DNA from: Alentia gelatinosa
Taxonomy: Eukaryota; Annelida; Polychaeta; Phyllodocida; Polynoidae
Assembly (NCBI GenBank): GCA_950022655.1
Contig: OX465583.1
Span: 38,219,360-38,283,359, forward strand
DNA length: 64,000 nt
Direction: 5' to 3'
Numbering within the stretch: position 1 is the stretch's first letter; each line of letters opens with the position of its first letter. Positions 44,441 through 55,276 of this stretch are shown here, piece after piece. The translations under genes and the position numbers were made by a program. The notes beneath the pieces are model-generated. The model did no database searches. It was not told the DNA's origin and saw nothing but the letters and a program-made list of their open reading frames with translations.

Positions 44441-45269
44441 TCTGTCAGAGAAACATCTCACTAGGAAACACTTTCCAGAACGGTGATGTATTCTTAGTAG
44501 AGATGGGGAACAAACAGACTTCTGTGAAATGCTATACCGAACCATTTTATCACAATTACATTGGTTTAACATGAAGCACTGGACAAGTTTAAATTGGAAC
44601 TTTAGATAGAAGGTTGTCTTACAATATATGTATTGAGTAGCATTCACTCCTATACCTCATCAATTTAATACCAATAAATTAAAAAAAAGGAAGTTCCGTA
44701 GATGGACTATCGGATACTGTTGGACCTGAAGAAGGTATATAACTGGACCAATTAGGACTGGAAACCTCAAGCGCAACTCTTCATTTGTCCTTACATCATA
44801 TAAAACTCGACCTCCTACACATATATTTTGCTTTGTTTGGATGTGGTGCTCTGGCTAGGGGAAACAAATTAGGCGAAGATCTCCATTTGCATACGTACCT
44901 CTATATCTACTCTGCACCATATCTGACACGGCCATTGCATGGGAGTAGTACAGAGGATGGCATATGAAACCTAAATGTCTGCGAGATTCAGGGAAGATGA
45001 GTTAAGTGGTTAGGAAAGGCAGTACATGAAGGTATTTTAGAGTAGATGGTAGGAGGATAAAGGAAAAGAAGAAGGAGATATAAAGGGGTAGTGTAAGAGA
45101 AAAGGAGCAAGTAGGAGGGGTAAAAAGAGAAGAGAGCGAGAGAGAGGAAATGGAAGGGGTGAGAGGTGCAAAGAGCCTGCAGAGTTGTTAAGCTTATAAT
45201 AGACGTTGAGAGTAGATTATTAGTATAGATGGTTGGTAAAACATAGATGGTTGGTAGAGTTGCAGATGT

Positions 45270-45841
45270 TCTGCCGCATTTACCTTTTCTAATACAAACC
45301 CTCTTGCTCAGAATCCTTTCCCTGTCTGGTCTAATGCTGCAATGTTTCCTTAAATGAAGCAAACTACTCCACCCTTACCTCTCAACTACATGTCAATCAT
45401 CTAACAATGCACAACCAAGCTAGATTAGGAATATTGAAACCTATAAAGAATTTAAATCTCTTACCAAGTTCAAAAATACTTACAAATTTAGACTCTACTC
45501 CATATGTCACGGATTAGTTTTGTACCTCCATTATGGAGACACGAGAAACGCCGCTATCTGTATAATCATTCACTATTGTAAGTTATCTGTGAGCAATTGT
45601 AAGTATCTAGCGCAGATACAATAGTAAATAAAGTATATATGACTATGTGTTTCCCACAATAAGTGGTTATTGTTATCCTAGTATTGGCTAAGCCATGAAA
45701 AACAATTGCTATGCCAATTGAGGCTTTGCCACTTTATTGGGCACGTTATATTGACTAATTTTTAGATCAACGAAGACTTGTGTACATCTTGCTAGTCCCA
45801 TTAAAGAAACCGATTTGAAAAAAAAAAAAAAAAAAAAAAAA
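45270..45841 (+). pseudogene. LINE 3' end with poly(A) tail
   Basis: The plus strand carries pieces of a LINE C-terminal tail in two frames: NPLAQNPFPVWSNAAMF (about 45297-45347) and IRNIETYKEFKSLTKFK (45424-45474). They are followed by about 300 bp of AT-rich 3' sequence, an ATTAAA signal (45800-45805) and 24 consecutive A's (45818-45841). The order (tail, signal, poly(A)) is that of a retroposed transcript. The coding part is frameshifted and carries a TAG at 45421. It is related in layout, though not clearly in sequence, to the minus-strand LINE pieces nearby. A processed copy of another transcript is an alternative. Confidence 0.5.
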
Positions 45842-46550
45842 CAAGACTATGTCCCCTCCCTGATTTCTCTACCCACCCTTCCTGGTGGCCAACCTGTGCC
45901 CCAGGGGCTGCATGCAGATCCCGGCTCGACGGGGTGGGAGGCGGTCAGCCCCCGGGCGGTTTACTGAGCAGCTCAGACAGCTGTCGTGAGCTGCTCCTTT
46001 CCCGGGGATCTGTGATTGTTGGATCAACTTGTGTCAAATCCTAACCGCCAGGAGGGAGAGAAGGACCATGCCAAAACCCTGCCCCTCTTCTCTACGTGCC
46101 TTCTCCTCACCCCGACGACCCTGGTCAGCGACCCTGGCGGGACGTGGCCGGAAATACCAGTGACACGTGTCAGTGCCTCACGACCTGCTCGCGAACGTTA
46201 ATGCGAGCGGAAGGCCATCCGTTTTGTACAATTTAATTCTTTCCCGAGCTTTGTTTCTCAAATTTAAAAAGATCCATGTATGGTTTCTACTCCACCACGA
46301 TGCCGTGTGCTGGTTTGAGGGATTACTGCGATTAAAACCGATGTAATCTGGTTTTACCTTCCTCCTGTTCCGAAGCAAGAAGACCACTTTCACACCCACA
46401 CCACAGGAGAATTGACAGAAATACCCACGGGGATTACTGTAAGCCCGCGAGGGAAGCACGTGGCACGGACAAGTTGCCTGGATTAACATGAACGACGCGA
46501 AGTAGGTCCGTGGAGGAAACGCGTTTTATTTACATTTATTCCCCATTTTT
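45842..46550. other. GC-rich to mixed non-coding stretch
   Basis: A GC-rich patch (45870-46160) follows the poly(A) tract and contains the 31-bp palindrome. The frame at 46016-46201 has no recognised homology. Confidence 0.5.
45966..45996. repeat. 31-bp palindrome in GC-rich sequence
   Basis: GAGCAGCTCA and TGAGCTGCTC flank the self-complementary GACAGCTGTC plus one G. It lies within a GC-rich stretch (45870-46160) that begins right after the poly(A) of the LINE 3' end. Confidence 0.65.
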
Positions 46551-46556
46551 ACCATT

Positions 46557-46607
46557 TTCCGGCCCGGGGTCTGGAAAGGCTCGTACCGACTGACACCCGG
46601 GCCGGAA
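46557..46607. repeat. 12-bp perfect inverted repeat
   Basis: TTCCGGCCCGGG (46557-46568) pairs with CCCGGGCCGGAA (46596-46607) around a 27-bp loop, in GC-rich sequence 180 bp before the E-box minisatellite. The TTCCGG and CCGGAA ends also contain ETS-type cores. Function unknown. Confidence 0.7.
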
Positions 46608-46784
46608 GGACCCCCAACCTGGGAGATGGAGGGGAGGGGGGTCTAAATAAAAGCCTAGTGGAAGGAGTGCTTGTCTCCGGCAGGTCCTCCTTGCCCGGTC
46701 CCCTGCTGATATCCTCATGCCAAGTACCAGCTGGGGGAAGCGTAGCGCTACAGTGGAACGACACGAGAACGGCACACAAATGCG

Positions 46785-46993
46785 ACCGGAACGCCACCTG
46801 TAAGCGGCCAGAACGCCACGTGAACGTGACCAGAACGCCACGTGAACGTGACCAGAACGCCACGTGAGCGCAGCCAGAACGCCACGTGAACGCAGCCAGA
46901 ACGCCACGTGAACGCAGCCAGAACGCCACGTGGACGCAGCCAGAACGCCACGTGAACGCAGCCAGAACGCCACGTGAACGCGTCCAGAACACG
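46785..46993 (+). repeat. 22-bp minisatellite with an E-box in each unit
   Basis: About nine tandem units, 22 bp long, beginning CAGAACGCCACGTG and differing in the last 6-8 bases (AACGTGAC, AACGCAGC, GACGCAGC). The first unit is the most diverged and the central units are nearly identical. Each unit holds CACGTG, the binding core of bHLH factors. Because 22 is not a multiple of 3, all frames stay open and give repeated minus-strand peptides (AFWLRSRGVLAAFTWRSG). These are not taken as genes. Confidence 0.9.
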
Positions 46994-46999
46994 AGATAT

Positions 47000-49530
47000 T
47001 CAGTAGCAACCTATGTGTGTATATATACGTTTTACAGAGTATGACTACAGATAGGTGTCAGTCTTAATTATTTGTCGATATATTGATTAACGGAGGGCTT
47101 CGACTGTATCTGTATATTGGTCTGCCTCTCATAAGCAGTGGTATTTTAGATTTATCTGCTATTTTGAGCTATTAATTCAAAGTGTGGAAGTGCCGTTTCA
47201 CTGTCAACTCCAACCGTTTAGTGACTAACTATATACTTCGCTGGTCATCCTATTGTACGATATTTCTATGTTAAGATTATATGTCCATAAGGCCCACCAA
47301 ATGCCAGATAAGCATCAATGTGAACAACCATCGTGATATGATTTATGTCCAACAATAGATCAAATTGAGGATATATAAACCTCCATCTGTAGGCACTTCT
47401 CAGAGTATTCCAATATTCTTATAGGCGCGGTTTAGAGGTCGATCGTATTTCTGTGGTACCTTTCAAGAACACGTAGTTTCTGTTGCTTCTGTTTTACGGG
47501 GCGTTACTGTAGATGTTGGCTGCTGCACCGACCTAACACCAACAGTATCTCCACGTTCTTCTTTATTGCCTGACACAAGATATGTTTTTTTAATTCCCAG
47601 CAGGACTTCTGAATCGATCGCCTCTTTTCCCCCAGACGCACTTTCTGGGAAGCACTTTTGTCATCTCGGAATCTGAATATGATACTTTGCACGAATATTG
47701 TCCTCGTATCCTCATCGAGAAGATCAGATTAGTTTGTCAGGTGGCTGTTGCAACTCGTTTGATAACGATGGATGTTGGTCAGTGTGTGGATGATATTCTG
47801 TCAAGTAAATTACATTTGTTTTATCTGTTTTCAAATATATAAGGCAGGCAAGACATCGGGTCCGTTTGTAATCAGTTGCGAAATAACTACCTGATTAAAT
47901 AAAATCCCCACTTGACATAACCTGCGCTGCTTCGTATGGATCCTTAATAAATGCAACCTGAAACTTAACACGAGGGGGAAGCTTTGTATTGTGAATCTTC
48001 ATAATGTCAACGCACTATTACATAAAGTTTTCACTGGGTGGGATTAAGAATAAAGTGATGAGGCATAGAAGAACACGAAAAATACGCGGAAAGCTACCGC
48101 ATTAGATATGAAAGGAAATGCTAGGTAATTTCCTGTGCAGGTATTGATTATGGTACCTATTTCATCCTGCCATTTTACTTCAGGTATTTTGTTCTACATA
48201 TACAGGCTTCTCCTGGTCAAAAACAACGATAAATGATATGCCCTCAGTTCTGGCAGATCCCATTAGAAGTTATACTTCTCCTTGCTTGACTACAACTTGT
48301 CTTATTCTACTGCTTCTACTGCTGCTACTACTACAACTATTAGTACTGCTACAACTACAAATTCATATGAGGATGCCTATATCTATCCGCACTTCCAGGG
48401 AAGACCACAATTGATCTGAGTTACACCGATTCCGCCTACCGGCAGCAGACGACAAAAGCCAGCAGACAACAACGGCGTTCGCTTTTCTGAGAGTGAGGCT
48501 CCTGGGAGTTACTTCATTATAACACAGAATTATACCTTTGATGACACACGAAGAAGGGTCATAGTGGTACACAGACCCATACATATATACGCGGATGCCC
48601 GTATACACATATAAATGCATGTATATGATTCAATATGTTATAGAATTGAAGTGACTGCATGGAGATGCATAGAGAATCTAGTAGCTGGCAGAATGTCTGA
48701 CCCTTCAGCCAGAAAGAGACAAAAACAGAAAAAAATATAGATGGGCGTCAATGTGGTCTATAGCCCCCTCAGCTTCTGGGAAGCAGGTCGTTGACCCCCG
48801 AGGCCAGCTGTCTCCAGTGCCTGTAGGTGGGCAAAGGCCGGTACCCCTGCTTCGACCCGGTAAGTCGCTCGTAATCCCGAGAGGCGTGGTCCCGATGAGG
48901 ACGGTGCTTTGACACTAATGAAAGCATCAGAGAGAGTAGGATGGCAAAGGCTGTGAGGCTATACTCTGTACCATATAGAGTTGCAGAAATGTGACGTGAT
49001 CACTTTTGTATGTGTAGAGCCTTTAGTCTGCCTAAGGCGATAATGATAGCAGGTGTTTCATATTTTAGAGAACTCTTCACTTTGACTCCTTGTGGACATC
49101 ATTTCGGATATAATGACTGATGTTCTGGATATCACATCCTAGAGACATTACTGTACCTAAATTGCATCGATTGCAAAAGCGCTAGACTCATCTTCAGCTA
49201 CATTCCTTTATTTTACTAGGTATAAATGCATATACATATATAAGGCTACCTTGCAGTACAGACAGGATAAACTTGTACCTTAGGACAATTTCTTTTTTAT
49301 TCAGCACAGAATTAACGACAACATTATTCGCTTACATATGAGCGATCTTCCATAATGAGGTCAAACACATTGACTTTACAGTACAGCACATGACAAAACA
49401 GGACATCACAATAAATTATCAGATGTTATAGCATTACAAACTATGGTAAGGTTTTCCATTAAGCATTTAGCTATTTACACCAGGACACATTTCAGTATCG
49501 ATTTCGTACTCATAAGACAACATTACCTGT
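47000..49530. other. Mostly non-coding stretch
   Basis: AT-rich, except for a GC-rich island at 48765-48915 that stays open in two minus-strand frames (for example HRPHRDHASRDYERLTG) and looks like a foreign or repeat-derived insert. No family was recognised. Confidence 0.5.
48300..48362 (+). repeat. Degenerate CTA/CTG trinucleotide tract
   Basis: Imperfect run of CTACTG, CTGCTA and ACTACAA triplets over about 60 bp. Confidence 0.75.
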
Positions 49531-49539
49531 GTTTATTAC

Positions 49540-49990
49540 AGTACCTACTCCACATCTTCCATGCTTATAAGTTGTGGAAGCCAATCCTTTACTTTGAGTT
49601 TAAAACTGTCCCCTACTGGAAGCCTTTGTATATCACCAGGCAACCTATTCCAATATTCATTACCCTTATTTAGCGGAGATTGCCAGACTTTTTCTAACCT
49701 GATTTTTGGAAGTTTTAACTTAATCTTCTCATCTAACCTAGTCCTTTTCTCTTTATTTTCAAAAACATGGTCTGTATTCCCTACTCACCACCTAATCATA
49801 ATAATAGTGGCAATGGTTGGCCATTGTATCAGGAACATAGTATACCTCACAGATCTTTCCTGGTCTGTCTTAAAAGGTTGCCCATGTACCTCGGCCCCGT
49901 CATGCCTCGCTATCTGAGCTCCAGCTCAGCTTTTCACGAATGGCATTTGAGTCTTTGGCCATTCCCTATAGGTGCCTCTGAAAGCTCTTA
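49540..49990 (-). pseudogene. LINE reverse-transcriptase C-terminal tail fragment
   Basis: The minus strand reads NTDHVFENKEKRTR, then EYWNRLPGDIQRLPVG, then SFKLKVKDWLPQLI. This is the typical WNxLP...FKxxLKxxL ending of CR1/Jockey-group ORF2 proteins. The NTDHVFE word is shared with the fragment at 40380-40440, so both belong to related copies in the same orientation. A stop interrupts the conserved WW position just upstream. Further upstream, to about 49990, the frame is broken but reads like the LRxxxGTYR region that precedes this tail. It is a short 5'-truncated remnant. Confidence 0.65.
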
Positions 49991-49999
49991 GCATTAGAG

Positions 50000-52890
50000 G
50001 GGTCCACATATACACGGCTGCAGCCAAAGCTAGATTTACAGGACTATTTGCGAAGTATATGGATATTAGTGTTTGGATGTGGAAACCAATCTTGTTGATA
50101 GGACATTAATCATATGTTTATTTCCCTTGGGATTTCTAACATACTCTAGAAGACGAAACTCCAACGATCACGTGCACCCTGTACAAAAATTGGTTGGTGG
50201 TCCTCCTTGAGAATCTATGCGTTCTAATAATCGTTGACCCCCAAAGCACACATTCTATTTCCACCTGACGGCCGATTATATATGTACCAATTGTAAAATA
50301 TGTAGGCCTATTGGAACTGACAAGCTAGAAAACTATGTGCATGTAGGGTTAACATAGATATCTGTGGCAGTGAGAACATATTCTTGCATATCACTATATG
50401 ACCATATCGTTACTAGTGAATAGTGTAAATACAAGGAATTAGAACAGATGTCACTTGTCTATAGGCGGTCGCGCGCATTTTCAAATCTACAATATCAGTT
50501 AGATAGAATCAAACAGTCAAGTCCCACTCCCCGACCTCACCTCACCAAATGTCTCACTGCGAATATTCCATGCCAGTAAAGATATAATATGTTTCTTTTC
50601 TAAATTCCAGCAACAATTGGTAATGAAATTTTAGATATTTCTCATATATACGAGGGTATTGGAGACGTAGACAGTATGTACGACAAGAGCAATGTATGAA
50701 CATCAAACAGCAAGTGATTTCCATTCTATTTTTGATGAGTGCAACTTAACATATCATAAATTGGAGGCTTAGTTATTAGGAGTGTGTATGTTACAACTGC
50801 AACACTGCCCCTGTGGTGTAAATATAATACGGTTAACTCACGATCGCGGGATATTGTTTGTGGGAGACACTGATCCCAGCCGACACATGTCGACACCCGC
50901 CATACTTCATTAGTCTCTCGTCATCTAGGTGCAATATCATCACCGTTCTGGAAGCCGGTACGGTGAGCATCCGTTTTGACAATGTTCTCAGAGAATCTGC
51001 GTTGGCTTGAGAAGCTTAATGGTACACCGAGGTTTTAGGTTAACAGCCTACCACATACACACACGTTAAGAAGTTATTTTGGGAGGTATCTTGTATATGA
51101 AATGGTGTCAATCACGTGCTTACCATACCTATTTATCCACATACTTTGACTTATATTTATATCTAAGCTTGCCGTACTGAAGTTAATGTAAGATGCAGCC
51201 AGTGAGCTCTTGTCATAGAATGGGTCGCATCATCTATCATTAGGCCTATATACCTATGTGGGAATGTTGGTCAGATACTGCAATATTGTTGGGGTGTAGT
51301 ATTAATGGTGACATATGTGCACACTGTGATACACATATGTGCACACTGTGATACACTTTGTCTCACTAACGAATTTTAACGCCATATCGCGGGATCTGTA
51401 AAAGCAACAATAGCGGCCGTTCTCGACTCACTCCATAACGACTGCAATATCAGTCCTACCAACCTATCGGAAATGAACGTAAAATAACCAAACATACAAC
51501 ATCATGTACACATGCCCAATAAAAACAATTCTTAAAGAAAATATGAAAACCCTGCCCCTATTGATCTTCAAGGTGGAGTTGTACTGAATGATGATAATCT
51601 GCATATTTTATGTGACAGACCAGAACGCACTGGTGTTTCCAGCAAACTAAGCAATACTGATATCTTTTTCTTCGTTGAAATGTGCGATATCCGAAATGGT
51701 ACTTGCTACATCAGGAATATTAAATGGTGAAATGATAGGCGCTAAAACTAAGAAATGACTTGCATAAGCAATGACGATGATGCTTTTTGATAATGTTGAG
51801 GTCCTTTCAAAATAGAAAGACATATAATTCCCAAATGCCTTACACATATTGATCACACTACATGGCAATAATATCATATACCTGTGGACGAACTTCTATG
51901 AAATACTATCCGCTGCTGGGCATGACTTATAAATAAGATTCGGGCCTGATATCACTGTACATAAAACGGCAATTTTCCGCAATTTTCAGGTTTCTAACAA
52001 ACGTAGTAACTGGTCTTGGTTTTTCGTTCCTTTCTACTAGGGCGTCTACTTTTTCTAGGGCCATATTTACGGGATGAAAGACCTCAAACTACCGTCACTA
52101 CAGGCTCAGTACCTACGGTTTTTCATAGGAGAGCCTTTTTCAGCCAGAGACACGTCACGTCATACCTGTGTACAATCAGCCTCTGAGTAGCTCATTAAAA
52201 AAAAGATGCGCGAAACATGAGCAACTCCCTGACAGCCTTGTCACCATGACAACTACGGAAACCAAAGACATTCTGAGAAGTGGACGGTATGAGGACTGAC
52301 GCCAGCAGATGAGTGCTCGCCGAGTGTCGTGTTTATGACAAAGTGCCCGGTTACTAGAAACCAAACATGTCTCCACCCAGACCAAGGCTGAATATTGTAT
52401 TCCGATTGTTGACGTTTGTTCTGAAATTAGTCCTGTAGCTCAAGAAGTAAGGTATCATTGTGTAAGAATATGTTAGTTCTATATGAATATGAATGAAAAC
52501 ACAATATTAACTTGTTTCAGATACAAGCAGACTCTACGTAATATCCTCGAGGCCCCGTTCTATTATGCCCTTCTCATGGGAGCCCAGTATAATTCATTGT
52601 GCAGAAACCGGTGAGGGCAGGCTATCGTAATACATGGAGTACCTTTTCTGGTGACTAGTTCACAACCGCGCAGAGGTTGGAGAAATGTGAGAGCAACGCC
52701 TATAAAGAAACCAACTCTGGAATCCACACTTCCTCCGCCAAACATGCCACTATACTTTCTTTAATCGTTCTTTTATCAATAAATGTCACCTGTGCAGGTG
52801 GTCTTACAATTTGTTTAACACATTAGCTTTACTAAGCTCACTGTACCAGTCCAAGTTAGATGTTAAAAAAATCATCCTAAAATTAGTTAG
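50000..52890. other. Non-coding stretch
   Basis: AT-rich DNA with the 22-mer duplication at 51.3 kb and an imperfect X-box-like word, GTCACCATGACAAC (about 52240-52253). No exon recognised. Confidence 0.5.
51311..51354 (+). repeat. Tandem duplication of a 22-mer
   Basis: A 22-bp unit beginning ACATATGTGCACACTGTG is present twice in a row without a visible difference. ACATATGTGCAC contains a palindromic CATATG. Probably a recent replication slip. Confidence 0.75.
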
Positions 52891-52899
52891 TTAGGACGT

Positions 52900-53260
52900 C
52901 CCGGAACCGGAAAGTCGCTACATTCTCTGCGACACCGGAAACCATACACAACGCCAGCTGGTGGCAGGGGATACAACCTGCCCCCGCTGGGCTCAACGCA
53001 CGCCGTCTCCCGCTGAATTCATCCATCATGGCGGCCAAACCCCTCCAGGTGACCTGACGACAGAGGGCGCCAGTGGGGCGGCCGGACATGCGCAGTAGCC
53101 TCCAATAACGCTGTCCGGTCTGTGATGGCCGACTGCAATCTAATTAACCTTTTTTCGTTGGTGTCGACAATCGGTCGAGCGATTTGTCTGAAGCGGGGTT
53201 GTTTTTCTTTTACTTTTTTTATGCTGTTCGGTACTGGCGCCACCTGATGTCACTGACCTG
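52900..53260. promoter_or_regulatory. CpG-rich island with YY1, ETS, NRF1 and CTCF-like motifs
   Basis: Several CCGGAA cores occur at 52908-52945. CCAGCTGGTGGCAGG (about 52953-52967), CAGAGGGCGCCAG (53061-53073) and reverse CATCAGGTGGCGCCA (about 53235-53250) resemble CTCF sites. ATCATGGCGGCC at 53027 fits the YY1 consensus; it also gives a + start (MAAKPLQ before a CAG|GTGACC donor-like site) and, on the minus strand, GCCGCCATGATGG, an ideal Kozak start. ACATGCGCAG (53087-53096) is NRF1-like. It could be a bidirectional promoter with very short first exons, but no transcript support is visible. Confidence 0.4.
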
Positions 53261-55238
53261 AGTCAGATGGGTTGGTGTGGCAAGCTGGTTTATAACAGAT
53301 TGGGATCCAAACAGATAGAGAGGGATGGGAAGTTTTATCAGGCCTAGGCTGATACCTAGTGAGCTACTATCACTGTTCATGATGGCTACTGTCTGGGGCC
53401 TCGGGTAGGAGATGGTTATAGCTGGCATATAATTCAATTCCCAAGTCTAAATTGATAATCAAGAGTAAATAATGCAAGTAATTAATGATCATTATATATT
53501 CATTATTATTTGCAGTGGTAATTGGTCGCCAAATACAATTTTGAAATGAACAGGGAACACCGAGTGGAAATATATTCATGGAGTAAATTTTCATGAAAGC
53601 AGAAAATAAGGATCGAGTGCTAAGGGATAAAGAACCGCACAATATAATTCTGTAGACACAAATAGTGAGTAAATTATGGCACAAAATAGAGTCACCGCTG
53701 CTGTAACTGCTCGATGGAAACTAAACAGTGTTTTTAACAAAATCATGACGGATAATGTTGTTCATGGAATAGTGCTATCTGTCATGTATAGTTACTGATC
53801 TGATCTAATCGCAAGGGTCGTCATGGAACATAGACGACTGCCTGCGCAATACTCATTACTCATTGTTTACCTTTATCTAATTTGTTATATTAATTACGCA
53901 TTGGCAATGGATACGGTTGTTTATGAGTGTTGATTGTCATTTAGATAGCACTGTTATGGATAACAAATGCCCATGTGCTGTCTATAAAAAGTAAATGAAT
54001 TGCCAAACCTATTCAGGAGGAGACTATGGCTAGATCTAATTACGATCTAACTATTGTCTCTAAATGAATATATCAGTGAACATCGTTCCTGTGCATGCTC
54101 TGTATTTGGTCAGGCTGCCACCTAATAATATCGGGATTTGCTTTCGAAATACAATAATTCGCGTGCGATGTGGCATGTAATGTGTTCATGATTATCTGTT
54201 GTTTGGTACACAGCATCTTCAATGCTATTTCTTGTATTTCACACCATGCATTTCTGGGGTAAGTTCTTTCGAACTACCCATATACATATATCATTTTTGA
54301 TTTACTCATATTTTAGAAACATTCCGCTGCCCAGATGTGTGCTTTGCTTGTTTCACGAACTCGAGGATTGTTTACCATTACAGGTCCTGCTGTACAGACA
54401 CTCTCAAGTTACAGCTTTTCCTCACTGATTTTACAGCACATGGGGGGTGATCCCATCTATGAGATGAATCTACACATTTACCGAGATGAGATTATTTTTA
54501 TTACCACAGCACTTAGACACTGTATGAGAACGACTGGCCTTTGAGATAGTAGTAAGTCTACCACTGCCGTGGACGAAGGTGGTTTCACGAGGTCAACTAA
54601 TGACAAACCCACCAATACTTAAGCATTTAAAATCCATAAGGCACGTACAATATAATGTGGTCATATTCCAATCACTATCGCGAAACAGTACTTTTACTTG
54701 AATGACCATGACAAATATAGATGGCAACCCCTAGATTAAGTCGCAGATGGATCCAGGGTGATCTGGACTGGATTATTGCAGCCTGGCAGGCAAACAGGTG
54801 GGTCTGAGATCTGTATACAGTAAGGCTCTGTCTATTCCTCCAGACGGCTCTGATTTGGATCCCTTATCAGTTGCCCCGTGGAGATTCAGTACTTTGATAT
54901 CAGCAAGCAATGAGCTTCGGCAGTGGGGAGTGATAGACCCAGACAGGGCATGGGGGGAGAGGACGAGGGGTACAGTTGTCGGTCCCTTCTCCTGTGTACG
55001 CCCTGGAGGAACTGGCGAGCTGGATGTCTGCCGAGGTAAAAACACTACGCTGCCAACATCAACCAGATGGCAGCAAATTGAAACCAGTGCTAGTTAGCCT
55101 CCGGTAGGCCACCAAAGCACGTGTCATAACATGGAGCGGGAGAGACCCAGGAGGGGGTAGAGAGGGGGGCAGGAACGAGGAAGGTTGGATGAGTTCGTAC
55201 ATGAATGAGATCCGGGGCAGAGAGAAGGAACGCAGTAG

Positions 55239-55276
55239 TACCAACGAGTTTAGAGAATTCTCTATACTCGTTGGTA
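55239..55276. repeat. 38-bp near-perfect palindrome
   Basis: TACCAACGAGT (55239-55249) is mirrored by ACTCGTTGGTA (55266-55276) with TAGAGAATTCTCTA at the centre. Only one symmetric pair of positions is mismatched. It could form a cruciform or hairpin. There is no poly-T tract and no gene end nearby to support a terminator. Confidence 0.75.

Noticed and set aside
46536..47009. Two minus-strand ORFs (157 and 147 aa) with repeated Arg/Trp-rich peptides
   Set aside because: They are the translation of the 22-bp minisatellite, which is open in every frame.
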